Shown one piece after another: positions 49,484 through 59,800 of a stretch of 64,000 bases of DNA (the first letter of the stretch is position 1; the number at the start of each line of letters is the position of its first letter). Source of the stretch: Moniliophthora roreri (lineage: Eukaryota; Basidiomycota; Agaricomycetes; Agaricales; Marasmiaceae); assembly GCA_001466705.2 (NCBI GenBank), contig LATX02000002.1:1-64000 (forward strand). Direction: 5' to 3'. A program made the translations under genes and the position numbers. The notes beneath the pieces were generated by a model. It had not been told where the DNA came from. It ran no database searches and worked only from the letters and a program-made list of their open reading frames with translations.

Positions 49484-51148
49484 GTGTCGAACATGAGCCC
49501 ACCAACAAAAGACACGCAACTCCGGAACGAAAATATATCCTCAGACAGACACATCGATATACTCCTTCGAAACACCGCTTCACCTTCGGACAGACCCTGG
49601 ATCGAGAACATGGCGAAAGATGCGGAAAGGGAGCTTGAAGCATACGAAGCGGAGATCAATAAGCTCCGTTCTTCTCTTGCGTTATTGGAGCACAAGCGGG
49701 ATGTGTCAAAAGAGAAGCTTTTCCGATGTCGTTCCTTACTGTCCCCGGTGCATCGCTTGCCGCCAGAAATCCTGGGAGATATCTTCACGATTCTCATCGA
49801 TCTTCCTGCGAAGGAGCGGTGGCTGTCGTCAAAGACGCATCCGGCACTTGCTGTATCCAGGACATGTGGACGCTGGAGAGATATCGCAATAGCAACCCCG
49901 TCCGTCTGGTCAACTGTAGCGATTTGCTTCAACATAACATCTTGTGTCCGACTGTCATACAGTCAATTGCATTCGCTTACACGACTCTTTTTGGATCGTT
50001 CCCGAAGATGTCCTCTCAAGTTGGTTCTTGATTTCGACGACCGTGCTCCTTATCGCTGGGATGCGCAGCCTCACACGATTTCAATCTTGAAGACATTAGT
50101 ACAGCATTCTGAACGATGGCGTACCGTCGAGTTGCTTTACCTCAAGCAGAGCATGATTGTGCACGAGGTCTTCGCTCCGATTGCAGGACATCTACCTATC
50201 CTCACAGATCTCACAATCTCGAGCTCTAACGATTGGGACGACCTTGCCGAAGACGACGATGTCTATATCGACTTGTTCAGTGACAGTCCGGCACTTACTT
50301 CCATTTCCTATGAGCCATCTTGTCCGTTGACACCACAGAGCCCGCTGCCGTGGAGACAAATAAGATCAGTTCGAATCAAGAACGCCTACTACACTGAAGC
50401 AATTCAGATTGCTCCACTGTGGACGAATGTCGAACAACTCACATTTAAACAGTGTGGCTATCGGGGTCGCTCCACAGATCATCGAGATTACCTCGCGATC
50501 CCGAGTGTTACACATTTGTCTCTTGCCGCTAGGCAAGAATGGGAGGCTGATTTTGCCTTTGAGTGCTTCACGCTTCGACAATTGTCCTCTTTAGAAATCT
50601 CTTCAATAGACGGTAGTTGGGACGTGTGGGACCAACGACTCCTCACCGATTTCCTCATTCGTTCAGCCTGCACGATAACCTCACTCTCGCTCAAACGTGT
50701 GCCTGTCACGGACGAAGAGCTCATACAGCTTCTCCGACTGATGCCGATGCTCAAGTCACTTCAGCTTGAGGAGAAATCCGACGACATGCCTCAGTCATCA
50801 TTTGCGAAACGGACAATCACTCGACGGTTCCTCCAAAAGCTCACTATTGATGGTCAAGATGAATCGCCTCCGTTCCTCCCAAAGCTTATGGATATCGGAC
50901 TCGTCTTATACGACGACGGGCTTGCAGAAAGGGCACTACCGACTGCTCTCTTGTCCAGGTGGATATCGAATGGTGGGAATGGTTCAAAGCGGAGCGTGGA
51001 TTGTATTAAATCCATCGATATCGTTTTCATCGGCGAGGACAAGGGGCCTGTTGAAATCCTGGAGACAAAGCTGCAGCCATTGAGAGATGCTAGAGTTTGG
51101 ATGAGCCTGAGAGTGGCTCCGATGGCAGTCGACGAAGATGATTGGTGA
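49484..51148 (+). CDS. F4: F-box/LRR protein, intact single exon
   Basis: 554 residues without introns in the coding part. An N-terminal coiled segment (ERELEAYEAEINKLRSSLAL, residues 47-66) precedes the F-box (LLSPVHRLPPEILGDIFTIL, about 83-102) and a CGRWRDIAIATPSVWSTVAI motif. About 350 residues of degenerate leucine-rich repeats follow, e.g. SLSLKRVPVTDEELIQLLRL. The C-terminus has SVDCIKSIDIVFI and ends EDDW. Such proteins usually act as substrate receptors of SCF ubiquitin ligases; target unknown. This family is greatly expanded in Agaricomycetes. The other five copies in the window are broken. Convergent with G4, spacer about 350 bp. Confidence 0.88.
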   Translation: MSNMSPPTKDTQLRNENISSDRHIDILLRNTASPSDRPWIENMAKDAERELEAYEAEINKLRSSLALLEHKRDVSKEKLFRCRSLLSPVHRLPPEILGDIFTILIDLPAKERWLSSKTHPALAVSRTCGRWRDIAIATPSVWSTVAICFNITSCVRLSYSQLHSLTRLFLDRSRRCPLKLVLDFDDRAPYRWDAQPHTISILKTLVQHSERWRTVELLYLKQSMIVHEVFAPIAGHLPILTDLTISSSNDWDDLAEDDDVYIDLFSDSPALTSISYEPSCPLTPQSPLPWRQIRSVRIKNAYYTEAIQIAPLWTNVEQLTFKQCGYRGRSTDHRDYLAIPSVTHLSLAARQEWEADFAFECFTLRQLSSLEISSIDGSWDVWDQRLLTDFLIRSACTITSLSLKRVPVTDEELIQLLRLMPMLKSLQLEEKSDDMPQSSFAKRTITRRFLQKLTIDGQDESPPFLPKLMDIGLVLYDDGLAERALPTALLSRWISNGGNGSKRSVDCIKSIDIVFIGEDKGPVEILETKLQPLRDARVWMSLRVAPMAVDEDDW

Positions 51149-51497
51149 TAATGGTCTTATTTCTTTGCAGCCTAGTGGATGGCGGTAAGCGCTTGTTTGT
51201 TCTTTTCGCACACATTTACTCACGTTCCTATGGTTTAGACACATTGTGGTCGGGCATCACAATACCATCAGACACGGTACGCACTTTAATAAAGATAAGT
51301 TGCTATGAATACCAGCATGAAATCATTTGATCGAGTAGATACAGCTCCATTTCGTCGTTACGGGCAGGAAGAATCGCAAAATGATAGCTACATTGGTCAA
51401 AGCAATAATTTGTTTACACCGGGATACAAATCTTTACAAAAAACATTATAATACCTCGCCATGCGACGGTGAATACTCGGTCACGTCCCGGTTCCGT
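51149..51497. other. Convergent spacer F4/G4
   Basis: Tail-to-tail spacer of 349 bp; no gene. Confidence 0.6.
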
Positions 51498-53704
51498 CTA
51501 TGTGGCTGACGGTGTCATGATCTTGCCAGGCGGTTTGATATGGTATGGAGGCAGGAACTCCGCCACAGGATCTGGGGGTGTGGTGGTCTTACCCGCCGGT
51601 CGACGATAAATACGTTGTCGAGACAAAAACTCAGCCTCTGGGTTTGGTTCTGGTGGCGTCATAGTGTTGTCCGGCAGTCTGTGATAGATATGCTGTTGGT
51701 ATGTAGACTCGACCTCCTGGTCTAGCATCCCCGAGAGGACTGCAGTGTTCGTATGCTGTCCCTGGTTCATGATTGGTGTAATCTTATCCCGCCTGCGCTT
51801 TCGGAGCAGGCGGCGAACCAAAAACCATAACGCAGCAACGGCCCCAGCTAGAAAAGCAAAACCACCGATCATTACACCAATCCTAGAAGCAACTGGTAAG
51901 CCTGGTACCGGTGTGGTTGAAGTAGAGGGGAAGTGAGAGGCAGTCGGGGAACTGCTGGGAATAGCTATAATGGTGGTTATTGTGACGGTATCATTGGACA
52001 GCAAGATCCCAGCGAGTAAAACTGAAATTGCGTTAAGTTGCCCGTCTACGTTGAACGAGCTTGCAGAAGGGCCGGTCCATGATCGAGCGTAGATGTTTCC
52101 TGGGCCTGAAGCAAGGTCAATGACGGCATTGTACTAGTTATTAGAAGCGATGTTTTAGTACTCGAGTCCAAGAGTAAGAGCGGGTAATGAATTCACTTGT
52201 GTGGAGAGATAAGCCGAGATGTAACGTTGTAAACTTGTATCAGAGGTTGTATTGTACACCTGCAGTAAGCCTCTGGGTATGTATATGCCACTGGGATCCA
52301 TGGCTAATGGGTAAAATCGATGTCAGTGTGTCTATTGAACAACACAAAACAGGCAACTCACTCGTTAGGACCCCATCCTCGTTATTCCACTGATTGTTCA
52401 AGGATTCTCCGACTACGATATCGTTGATCCTGAGATTTGATTTTTTAAAGTTTAAGCAAAACCATTCAGCGTGGAATGACACATACAGTGCAACATCGTC
52501 CACTGATGAAGTTATAGAATTTAAGAGTGAAACTCCTTGCATGAGCATGCCGGTGCTGAGCGGTGGCGTATCTTGTTGTGCTTGACACTGATCGCCCTGT
52601 TTCCCAGATAGAGTAGATACGATCAACCCCTGATCCCTATACATATGGCTGCGTAAGAAATTGGCGGTGGTATTCGCAGCTGACAGGTATGTTTCGTTGG
52701 ACGTAATCTTGTACAGTGAGGCTGAGAGGCTATCGAGATAATCAGAAGTCTTCTCAATAAATAGATGGGTGCGACTTGCACTAGAAAGTTTCTGAAAAAG
52801 ATACTAGGTTCGTTGTTACGAATAGTGAAATGCTTGCGTGCTTACCCTGTAGCCCATGAGTCCAGCTGGGTGTCATCAGTCGTATTGAACTGTAGTGGAA
52901 CTCCGAATCAGAAAATTGATGCAGCCCGCCTGCAAGCGTCCATGATCTCACCGCAAAAGTCCCTCCTGCCATCGACGCTTCGTGTAAGTGTAAGCAAGCC
53001 TTCGTTTCACCGAGACGATTGAGGTGACTCACCAGTCCCACAATTCTTCTGCAAAGGGAAATTTTTCAGAGGAATGGTGCCCACGCTGATATTCTCCTCC
53101 GACACCGTGAATCTCCTTCCCCAGTTCCGCCTCCACCGCATAGTCCAGAAAGATATCGTCCCCATATATCTCGTACGCTCGAGCTGCGGCATTTCCAAAA
53201 GCACTACCTGGAGAAATCAGAACACGTAGTCGATGAAAGAAGCGGTACTCACATTCCGCCTCTAATAAAGTCGGACGCAAATCCCGGCACAAGTCTTTCT
53301 GTAGCAGAGATGTAAGACTTGAGCGCCTGCTTGTACCTCTCCTGACCAGTGAGACTGTCGAAATCTGCCATCTCGATGCAGAACTGCGAGAGGCTGAGCA
53401 GGTTTCCCAGTGGCGAAGATGTGAGAGACCTGCGCCCACGGTTCGACTCTGGTGCTGCTGGGAGCGTGGACAAGTACTGATCGATAGCGGCCTCTGCTTT
53501 TTGGATTCTTTCACGTTGGGATATTGTTATGGCGGGCTTCTGAGCAGGTTTATGAGAAAGGATCAGTTCACATTCGTTGAATAAAAGAATTTTGAGAGAA
53601 TTGATACTCACCCGCCATGACGAAGGAATGTATTGACCCGCAATGAGAGGGCAGCAAACTGTTATTGCACCTACAAGTAACCAAAAACCACCGATGATAG
53701 CCAT
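51498..53704 (-). pseudogene. G4: GH76 alpha-1,6-mannanase-like gene with a 2-nt frameshift
   Basis: Full-length paralogue from MAIIGGFWLLVGAITVCC (start 53,704) to the stop at 51,498. Landmarks: ITISQRERIQKAEAAIDQYL, LSQFCIEMADFDSLTGQ, SAFGNAAARAYEIYGDD (Asp pair kept), micro-exon 52780-52791, SAANTTANFL, IPRGLLQVYN, anchor GVMIGGFAFLAGAVAALWF and an extended Pro-rich tail with three RIY/HIY-type repeats. Near 53,127 the minus strand reads gcggaactgg where paralogues have gcgtggaattgg. This two-base loss destroys the AWNWGR frame just after the catalytic region. Unless it is a sequencing error, the protein is truncated. Confidence 0.8.
52780..52791 (-). other. 12-nt micro-exon of G4 followed by a GC-AG intron
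   Basis: Minus strand aaactttctagt, preceded by an acceptor ttttcag and followed by gcaagt. The intron is 52730-52779. Confidence 0.7.
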
Positions 53705-55005
53705 TGCGGATTTTTTAAAATGATATTAAGCAGTTACAGGCCCAAGTAGCGAGACGTCTTATATTCTTGTAGATGCATCTTCCAATAGCTGCCCGGGATC
53801 ACCGAATGCTTTTGACATACACATCTGTTATTGAGCGATGGATGCTAGTAGGGCTGTGTATTGACGTAGCTCCTATATGGAGGCCGTGGAGATATCATAA
53901 CAATGGAAATTTGGTAGTCAGCTAAGATGATTTCGAGCTCGCGAAGGCTTTCCATATAGGGAGCCGCAAAGCTGTAAGCCAGTTGCTCGTGGGAGGAACA
54001 GACGAAACAATGATCATGATGATCTCAGTTGTTACCTCGGCGGCGAATGGAGCACGCTCTAAGGTCATCAGCAAGCAATGATCTGGGGCCGGTGAAATCG
54101 CAGTTGTTGAACGACCGAACAAGCAAGGTGGTACTGGTGATACTCAGTATTCCATGCTAAGCCTTAAGGTCTTCAGAGGTGACAATAAATCCCGGCGCGG
54201 TCGCGATATGTTCTCGTTTTACTGCATGACTGGGATTCAATTCTACGGAATACACGATTCTTCGTCAAGGCAACATTCTGGATGCGGAGAAGAGGTTGAC
54301 TACTCACTGTTAAAATCCGCCTAACGTTTCTAAATCCTGTGTATTGAGCCCTCTGTACCTGTCCGTGCCTTGGCCGTTTTTAGAGTGAAAAACCAGTGGT
54401 GGTGATCCGAGACGTAGAGCAGCGCGCGTGGACCTCGCGTGCTTGGCGTGAGACGCTCCGAAGCGCAAGCTACTGTAACGTGACTGTACGGTCTATCGTC
54501 CGTGCCAGAGTTGCATTTCAGGCTGATGCCATCTGAGTCGTAAGCTCATGACAGCTTGAAACAAATTGGTCATTTCCATTATTTTCGCAAACAGCTACTT
54601 AACTGATCCATTGACTCTGTCTCCATTCTTTCCAAAGCTCACGCATATCACGTTTGGTCTCTACGAACCGGATAACAATTACTAGATCCCGGCCAGTGTT
54701 TCATCGATATCACTTTTATTAAAGCCTGTCGAAATTCTCAGATCAAAACTGAGGTGCTTGAGGGACAGGTGATGGTACACTACTTACAGAGTAGCAGTGC
54801 TAGAGATCGCCGGTATCAACAGTGTATACAATTCTATACAATTTTCTTTGTTGACGTACAATCAGCGATAAGCTAGCTAGCACTAAGTATTCGGCAGACA
54901 CGCCAAAGCATAAATTCAAATCTAAGACACGTCTTTCATACCCTGGTACATCAGTGGTACATCCACAAACATGCGTCGTCTCCTTCTCTAGCTCGGGAAT
55001 GTGAG
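53705..55005. other. Intergenic region between G4 and G5
   Basis: No gene recognised in 1.3 kb. One minus-strand frame (53,922-54,122) is short and motif-free. Confidence 0.5.
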
Positions 55006-55119
55006 TTATGGGGCCCAATTACTTGAATAATCCGGCGGAGGCCCCCAATCTGGTTTAGGCTTCCAGGTATCAGCCGGTTTGCGATAGATCCTCTGTCGGG
55101 CTATAAACTCATTTTCTGC

Positions 55120-55126
55120 AATTTCT
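55120..55126. repeat. Target-site duplication, left copy
   Basis: aatttct. Removing the element and one copy restores a continuous GH76 tail frame (TPSEI joined to AENEFIARQ). Confidence 0.75.
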
Positions 55127-56133
55127 ATGCCAGGGTTTTTTGGACAAAAATCGGGATGGTGCGGGATGGTGCGGGATGGTGCGGGATGGTGCGGGATGGC
55201 GCGGGATGATGCAGGATATGGAAGGATGAAGCAGGATACAGCAGGATGGTGCAGGATACAGCGAGATGGTGCGGGATTTGTAGGGATGACGTCGGGAGGG
55301 CGCGGGATAGCCACGGGATATATCAAGAATTCCAGATTTCTCTGGTGTTGCTAGTACTTACCCCCGCAAACTCTCGTCCCTGTGCCATCTCGACTTCATC
55401 CCCCATCATCCCGACACCGTCCCGACACCATCCCGCACTTATCCCGCATCCATCCCGCACTCATCCTGCACTCACCCCTGGGTGTTCTGGGTCCCAGATT
55501 GGCAGATTGGCAGTCCAACAATGGTGTAGCTATTTGAAGAAATCTTTTTCCCCTACTCAGACAGCACAGAATGTATACAGTCATAAACAATGTCAGAATT
55601 GGCTACATTTGAATGGAAACAATACCTTATAGTTGGAGGGGAGGCATCATACATTTGCAGTAAGCCCCATGCAAATTTCACACTCCATTCTTGGTACAAT
55701 GTGCACTAGCATGTTGATGTAGCTACCTTGTAGTATACTTCCTATGTACTGTATCAAAGCATCACCACTGGTTGTATGATTGACCATTTGGAAATTGAAA
55801 TGCCCAGAGGACCCAGGACCCCCCAACTGAGCACCAAGTTCATGTCTCTATGCATCCCACATCCATCCTGCATCCATCCTGGACTCATCCCTATGCATCC
55901 CTGACTCATCCCTACCCCATCCCAAGCTCATCCACCCCTCCTCCCAATGTCATCCCTACAAATCCCACACCATCCTGCCATATTCTGCACCATCCCTCCA
56001 AATCCTGTGCCATCCTGCCATATTCTGCACCATCCCTCCAAATCCCGCATCATCCCACTGTATCCTCCATTATCCCACACCATCCCACACCATCCTGCAT
56101 CATCCTGATTTTTGTCCAAAAAAAGGGGGCATA
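55127..56133. mobile_element. Non-autonomous DNA element with minisatellite arms, inserted in G5
   Basis: About 1007 bp flanked by a 7-bp direct repeat aatttct (55120-55126 and 56134-56140). The ends form an inverted repeat: atgcc, a variable GC-rich stretch, then ttttttggacaaaaatc. Inside each end is an array of about 10-bp units, gggatggtgc on the left (55,150-55,330) and its complement on the right (55,848-56,115), with another complement array at 55,390-55,480. The centre (55,490-55,845) is unique and non-coding. No transposase. Left arm CpG-rich, right arm CpG-poor. Superfamily not assigned. Confidence 0.8.
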
Positions 56134-56140
56134 AATTTCT
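56134..56140. repeat. Target-site duplication, right copy
   Basis: aatttct, identical to the left copy. Confidence 0.75.
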
Positions 56141-57217
56141 GATGGTGTTGTTGTATCTGAGAACACAGGGGAATCTGTAACCAAAATGGCTGGCACTGTG
56201 TTGATACGTATGGGTGGCACGGCCATCTGTGGGCCCAGTATCATCTGCTCTTCTTCTTGCTGGAGCCTCTGTCTCCAACGATGAAGTGCAAACACGAAAG
56301 TAGATATGCCAGTGAGGAAGACAAGGCTGCCAATTATTCCTCCAACTATTGAGGCAACTGGAGTTTTCGAAGATGAAGTGGGAGAGGCAGACATTGTGAC
56401 AGTTGGGGTGGAAAGAGACTCAGAGGAAGTGATCATCAGTTTCATTTGCAAGCACAATCCCAGCAAGCAGAACTGATATTGCCATAGTTTGACCATCTCC
56501 ATTGAAGGAGTTGGCAGCGGGGCCACTCCACAATGGAGCATATATGTCACCGGAACCTGCCACAAAGTCTATGGTGGTGTTATACTGTTTGCAGCCAGTC
56601 AGTATCCCAGGTTGCATGTCCAGAGTGTCTCAAATATCTACCTGGGTGGAGAGATAAGCTGAAATGTAATTCCATAGAATTGCATTAGAGGTTGTGTTGT
56701 ACACCTGTAATAACCCTCTGGATATGTATAAGCCACTAGAATCCATGGCTGACAGAGAATAATATGAGCATGGTTTCAGACACAAGTTTATGGTTACACA
56801 TACTAGTCAGAATTCCATCGCTATTGTGCCACTGATCATTTGAAATTCCTCTGACTACCAGATCATTGATCCTAGCTCCCGAAGTGAGTTTGAGCAAAAC
56901 AATGTGTAGTATAATGACCCGTACAGCCCATCATCCTGCATAGAAGATGTTACATCCTTAAGCAGAGAAATTCCTTGCATGAGTATGCCAGAACTATACG
57001 CTGGTGTGCGTTGATCTAGTCTGCATTTATCCTCCTGTTTCCTGGATATAGTGAATGCGACCAAGCCCCGATTGACATACAAATGTGTGCGCAGGAAACT
57101 AGCAGTTGTGTTCACAACCGATAGATAGGTTTCGTTAGAAGGTATCTTGTATAGTGATAGGGAAAGCCTGTTGCATGAGTGAGCATGCGTTCTAGCATCG
57201 GGACGAGCACGACTTGC

Positions 57218-57229
57218 ACTAGAAATGTT
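57218..57229 (-). other. 12-nt micro-exon of G5 followed by a GC-AG intron
   Basis: Minus strand aacatttctagt followed by gcaagt. The intron before it also seems to start with GC (gcgagc after ATG-type GCCACTGG). Confidence 0.6.
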
Positions 57230-57319
57230 CTGACAGATGATAAGAACTGGTACAAGCTGGCAAAGAGAGCGTGCTCGCCCAGTGGCCAGTGATGCCAGCT
57301 CACTATCATCCGTCACGCA

Positions 57320-57510
57320 GAGAGCATGACTGAAAAACTACGATATCCAAGTGGACCTCGGATACGGCATGTGTTTCAGGAATCGGCATTGACTGTATCA
57401 AGCCCATCAACATCATGTTCATCACCAAGGTTGTATCAAGGATGAAACGCCGGTCAATATGTTGACGTCTAAGCTGCAATGGAAGGAGTTTGACTGACAG
57501 TATCAGCGCG
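57320..57510 (+). pseudogene. F5: C-terminal fragment of an F-box/LRR gene
   Basis: Plus-strand reading gives GIDCIKPINIMFITK and, in a shifted frame, DETPVNMLTSKLQWKEF. These are the C-terminal hallmark of the F-box family (compare SVDCIKSIDIVFI in F4 and KLQWMRK in F1). Nothing of the F-box or LRRs remains. It abuts the truncated 5' end of G5. Confidence 0.65.
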
Positions 57511-58382
57511 TAGTGAGAGAGATGAAACTGAAGACCGTGACGAAGACGGTGGTAATACTTGATGCAGAATTTGTTATATCGTATTGTATCTTGCTTGAAT
57601 AGTACTCGCCTTGTTGATTTTGATGTATCCTCCGATTCAATAGCATATTCTACGGGATGCAAAACTGCTGCGTTGTTGATATGAATGAGTTGCCTAACAA
57701 GGCTTATGAACGACGGCGCATCTCGAGGTGAAGGGTTTCCTGGCCTCTCCGCTCAAGCTCCGGCCGATGATAGCATGGTTGCAGTCTCGTCACATGGAGT
57801 TTCGCCTCAAAGTTCTTGCGCAAAATCAATTTTAAGCTTTGAAAAGAATAACGGCGAGATCGCCGTTATGATATTACTATCTCCTCACGTGCACATAATA
57901 TTCCCAAGCTCACGACTCATCGAGTTTTCCCTAGCTAAAATTCTACCGGTTGACCCTCTGCCAGTGACTGCCACTCATCAATGATATCAACGTTCCTCAA
58001 GTAGTTCACATCGTCTCGGGTACGTGTCAAATTTATCCCCAATACACTGAGAAAATGTGATCTTACGAAGGGCAGCTAGAACATGCGATTTTACAGGTCG
58101 CACAGTTTCTATACACCAGACTTCATGGAACGCCATCAACGACTTCACCAGGCGGTTTGGTCTTCAAGTGCGTGTCAAATCATTTTTTGGAATCTGAAAA
58201 TTGGTTTTGACAAAATTGCAGGAAGTGAAGTTGTAAACGCGATTCTCGTTGGTGGTATCGATCAACGTATCATTGAACATAAACACGTCTTCAAGTGGAA
58301 TATCATCCCAGGATGCCTCCTCCAGCAGTAGGCAATTCATATAACGGCCCTTTTGAAGTACCGTCGCCCCTTCAGACCCACT
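57511..58382. other. Spacer with repeat relic and two F-box leader motifs
   Basis: 57,848-57,897 repeats the left 50 bp of the element at 28,047. Leader motifs lie at about 58,010-58,032 (ctcgggtacgtgtcaaat) and 58,165-58,190 (cttcaagtgcgtgtcaaat). No gene. Confidence 0.5.
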
Positions 58383-59800
58383 TGTCGAGCAATTTGTGAA
58401 GGACGCCGAGAAAGAGCTTATGGATTATCACGCCGAAATCAATGAGTTCGTCGTCTCTCTCGCATCCTTGGAGCAAAACCAAGACGAGCTGAAGAAGCTT
58501 GTCTAATGCCGCTCTCTGCTGTCCCCAACACATCGTCTGCCGCCAGAGGTTTTGCGACACACCTATAATGTTCGATTTAGAGGATTGCTCGCTCCGGCTG
58601 TTGGTACCTCCCAGTCATGACTGTAGCTGCAGTGGACGTTGGAGAGGTGTTGCAATCTCCGCTCCATTACTATGGGCATCCGTATCCATCGATTTCACCC
58701 GTTGGAAGAGGGACTACCGTACGCTGGTCCCCTTACGCGGCTCCTTATGGATCGCTCTTAGTCATCTCCCTTCGAGCTGATCCGAGACAATCAACCGCCT
58801 TCCTGATAATTTGGTGCCAAGCTTAAATGACTTGGTCCAACATTCGGATCGCTAGCGCAGCCTCGCCCTTGTGGCCGTCCCTAAGCGAGTCCTTTTCAAG
58901 CCTATTGCAGGACGTCTCTCTTCTCGACTCTAGAGATTTGTGGCCGGACAAGGGACGATCGTCAAATGATTTCCGTTGCGACCTTTTCAGCGATTGTCCT
59001 GCCTTCTCCATCGATTTCGAGACTTTTAACCCTCTCGGGCCGGAGGTATCTATACCCACAAGGCAGATCAATTTATGCCAGGTTCTTAACAGCTATAGTC
59101 GTCGTGACACACTCAGATCCATCTCCTCATCCCCATCACCGAAAAGTTTTGAATCAAGTAGCGTGGTGGACGTGAACGTAGAGGAGACCATCTCGTGATC
59201 CTTTCTGTCGAACATCTCTCCATCCTAGCTGCAGAACCAGAGGAAGCATACTGTGCATTTAAATACACTACACTCCCACAGATGACATCTCCGGAAATTT
59301 CCTGTACGAATGGAGGGTCTAGTGACGGTATTGCTCTGGAGCATTGGGACGAACTCCACATCATCGACTTCTTCGGCCAGTCAGCTTGTGCATTAACATC
59401 ATCATCACTCCGGAAGGTGCACATCTCCGATGACCAGCTTATACATTTCCTGCGGTTGATGCCGTCGCTAGAATTCCTTCACCTCGAGGAGCCTGCGAAA
59501 GTCCAGGTTTAACCAGGCAGTCGCTCCGCACTTCCTCGACTAGTTAGTCATCGACTATGAGGATACGCCAGCCCCTTCCCTTCTCGATCTCTCCAGAGTC
59601 AGATTCGTTTTCCACGAAGATGATGGAGAGTGTACTACCGAAACTTCTGGTACCTAGATGGATCCCAGTACGCTTCTGAGATTGGGGCAGACTGCATCAA
59701 GCCATTGACATTGTTTTCGTTACTCAGAACGAAAGATTTATTGAAATACTGCCGTCGCAGCTGGAATGGATGGGTACGGGAATTCAGGTGACAGTACTGC
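58383..59800 (+). pseudogene. F6: degenerate F-box/LRR gene
   Basis: Plus-strand fragments in shifting frames follow F4. N-terminal coil FVKDAEKELMDYHAEINEF, then KKLV, a stop, CRSLLSPTHRLPPEVLRH (F-box start, 58,505-58,555), a CSGRWRGVAISAPLLWASV motif (58,640), and LRR-like parts with LTSSSLRKVHISDDQLIHFL (59,390-59,450). Near 59,700 is a C-terminal DCIKPLTLF-type trace. Multiple stops and shifts; non-functional. Confidence 0.75.

Larger units (their letters stand above)
55006..57315 (-). pseudogene. G5: 5'-truncated GH76 gene interrupted by a transposon-like element
   Basis: On the minus strand the sequence begins inside the family's DSWATG-type exon (SELASLATG, about 57,310). It continues through the micro-exon 57218-57229, SLSLYKIPSNETYLS, GILMQGISLLKD, SGLYISRGLL-like and NAISVLLAG-type segments to the anchor VASIVGGIIGSLVFLTGIST, closest to G1. 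The cytoplasmic tail is split after PSEI by the element at 55,127-56,133, then resumes IAENEFIARQRIYRKP and ends GPPPDYSSNWAP at 55,006. Signal peptide and catalytic region are absent. 56,300-56,880 is poor in CpG. Confidence 0.8.

Noticed and set aside
55006..55326. Pro/His-rich protein frame across the minisatellite
   Set aside because: The open frame follows from a 10-bp repeat without stops inside a non-coding element.
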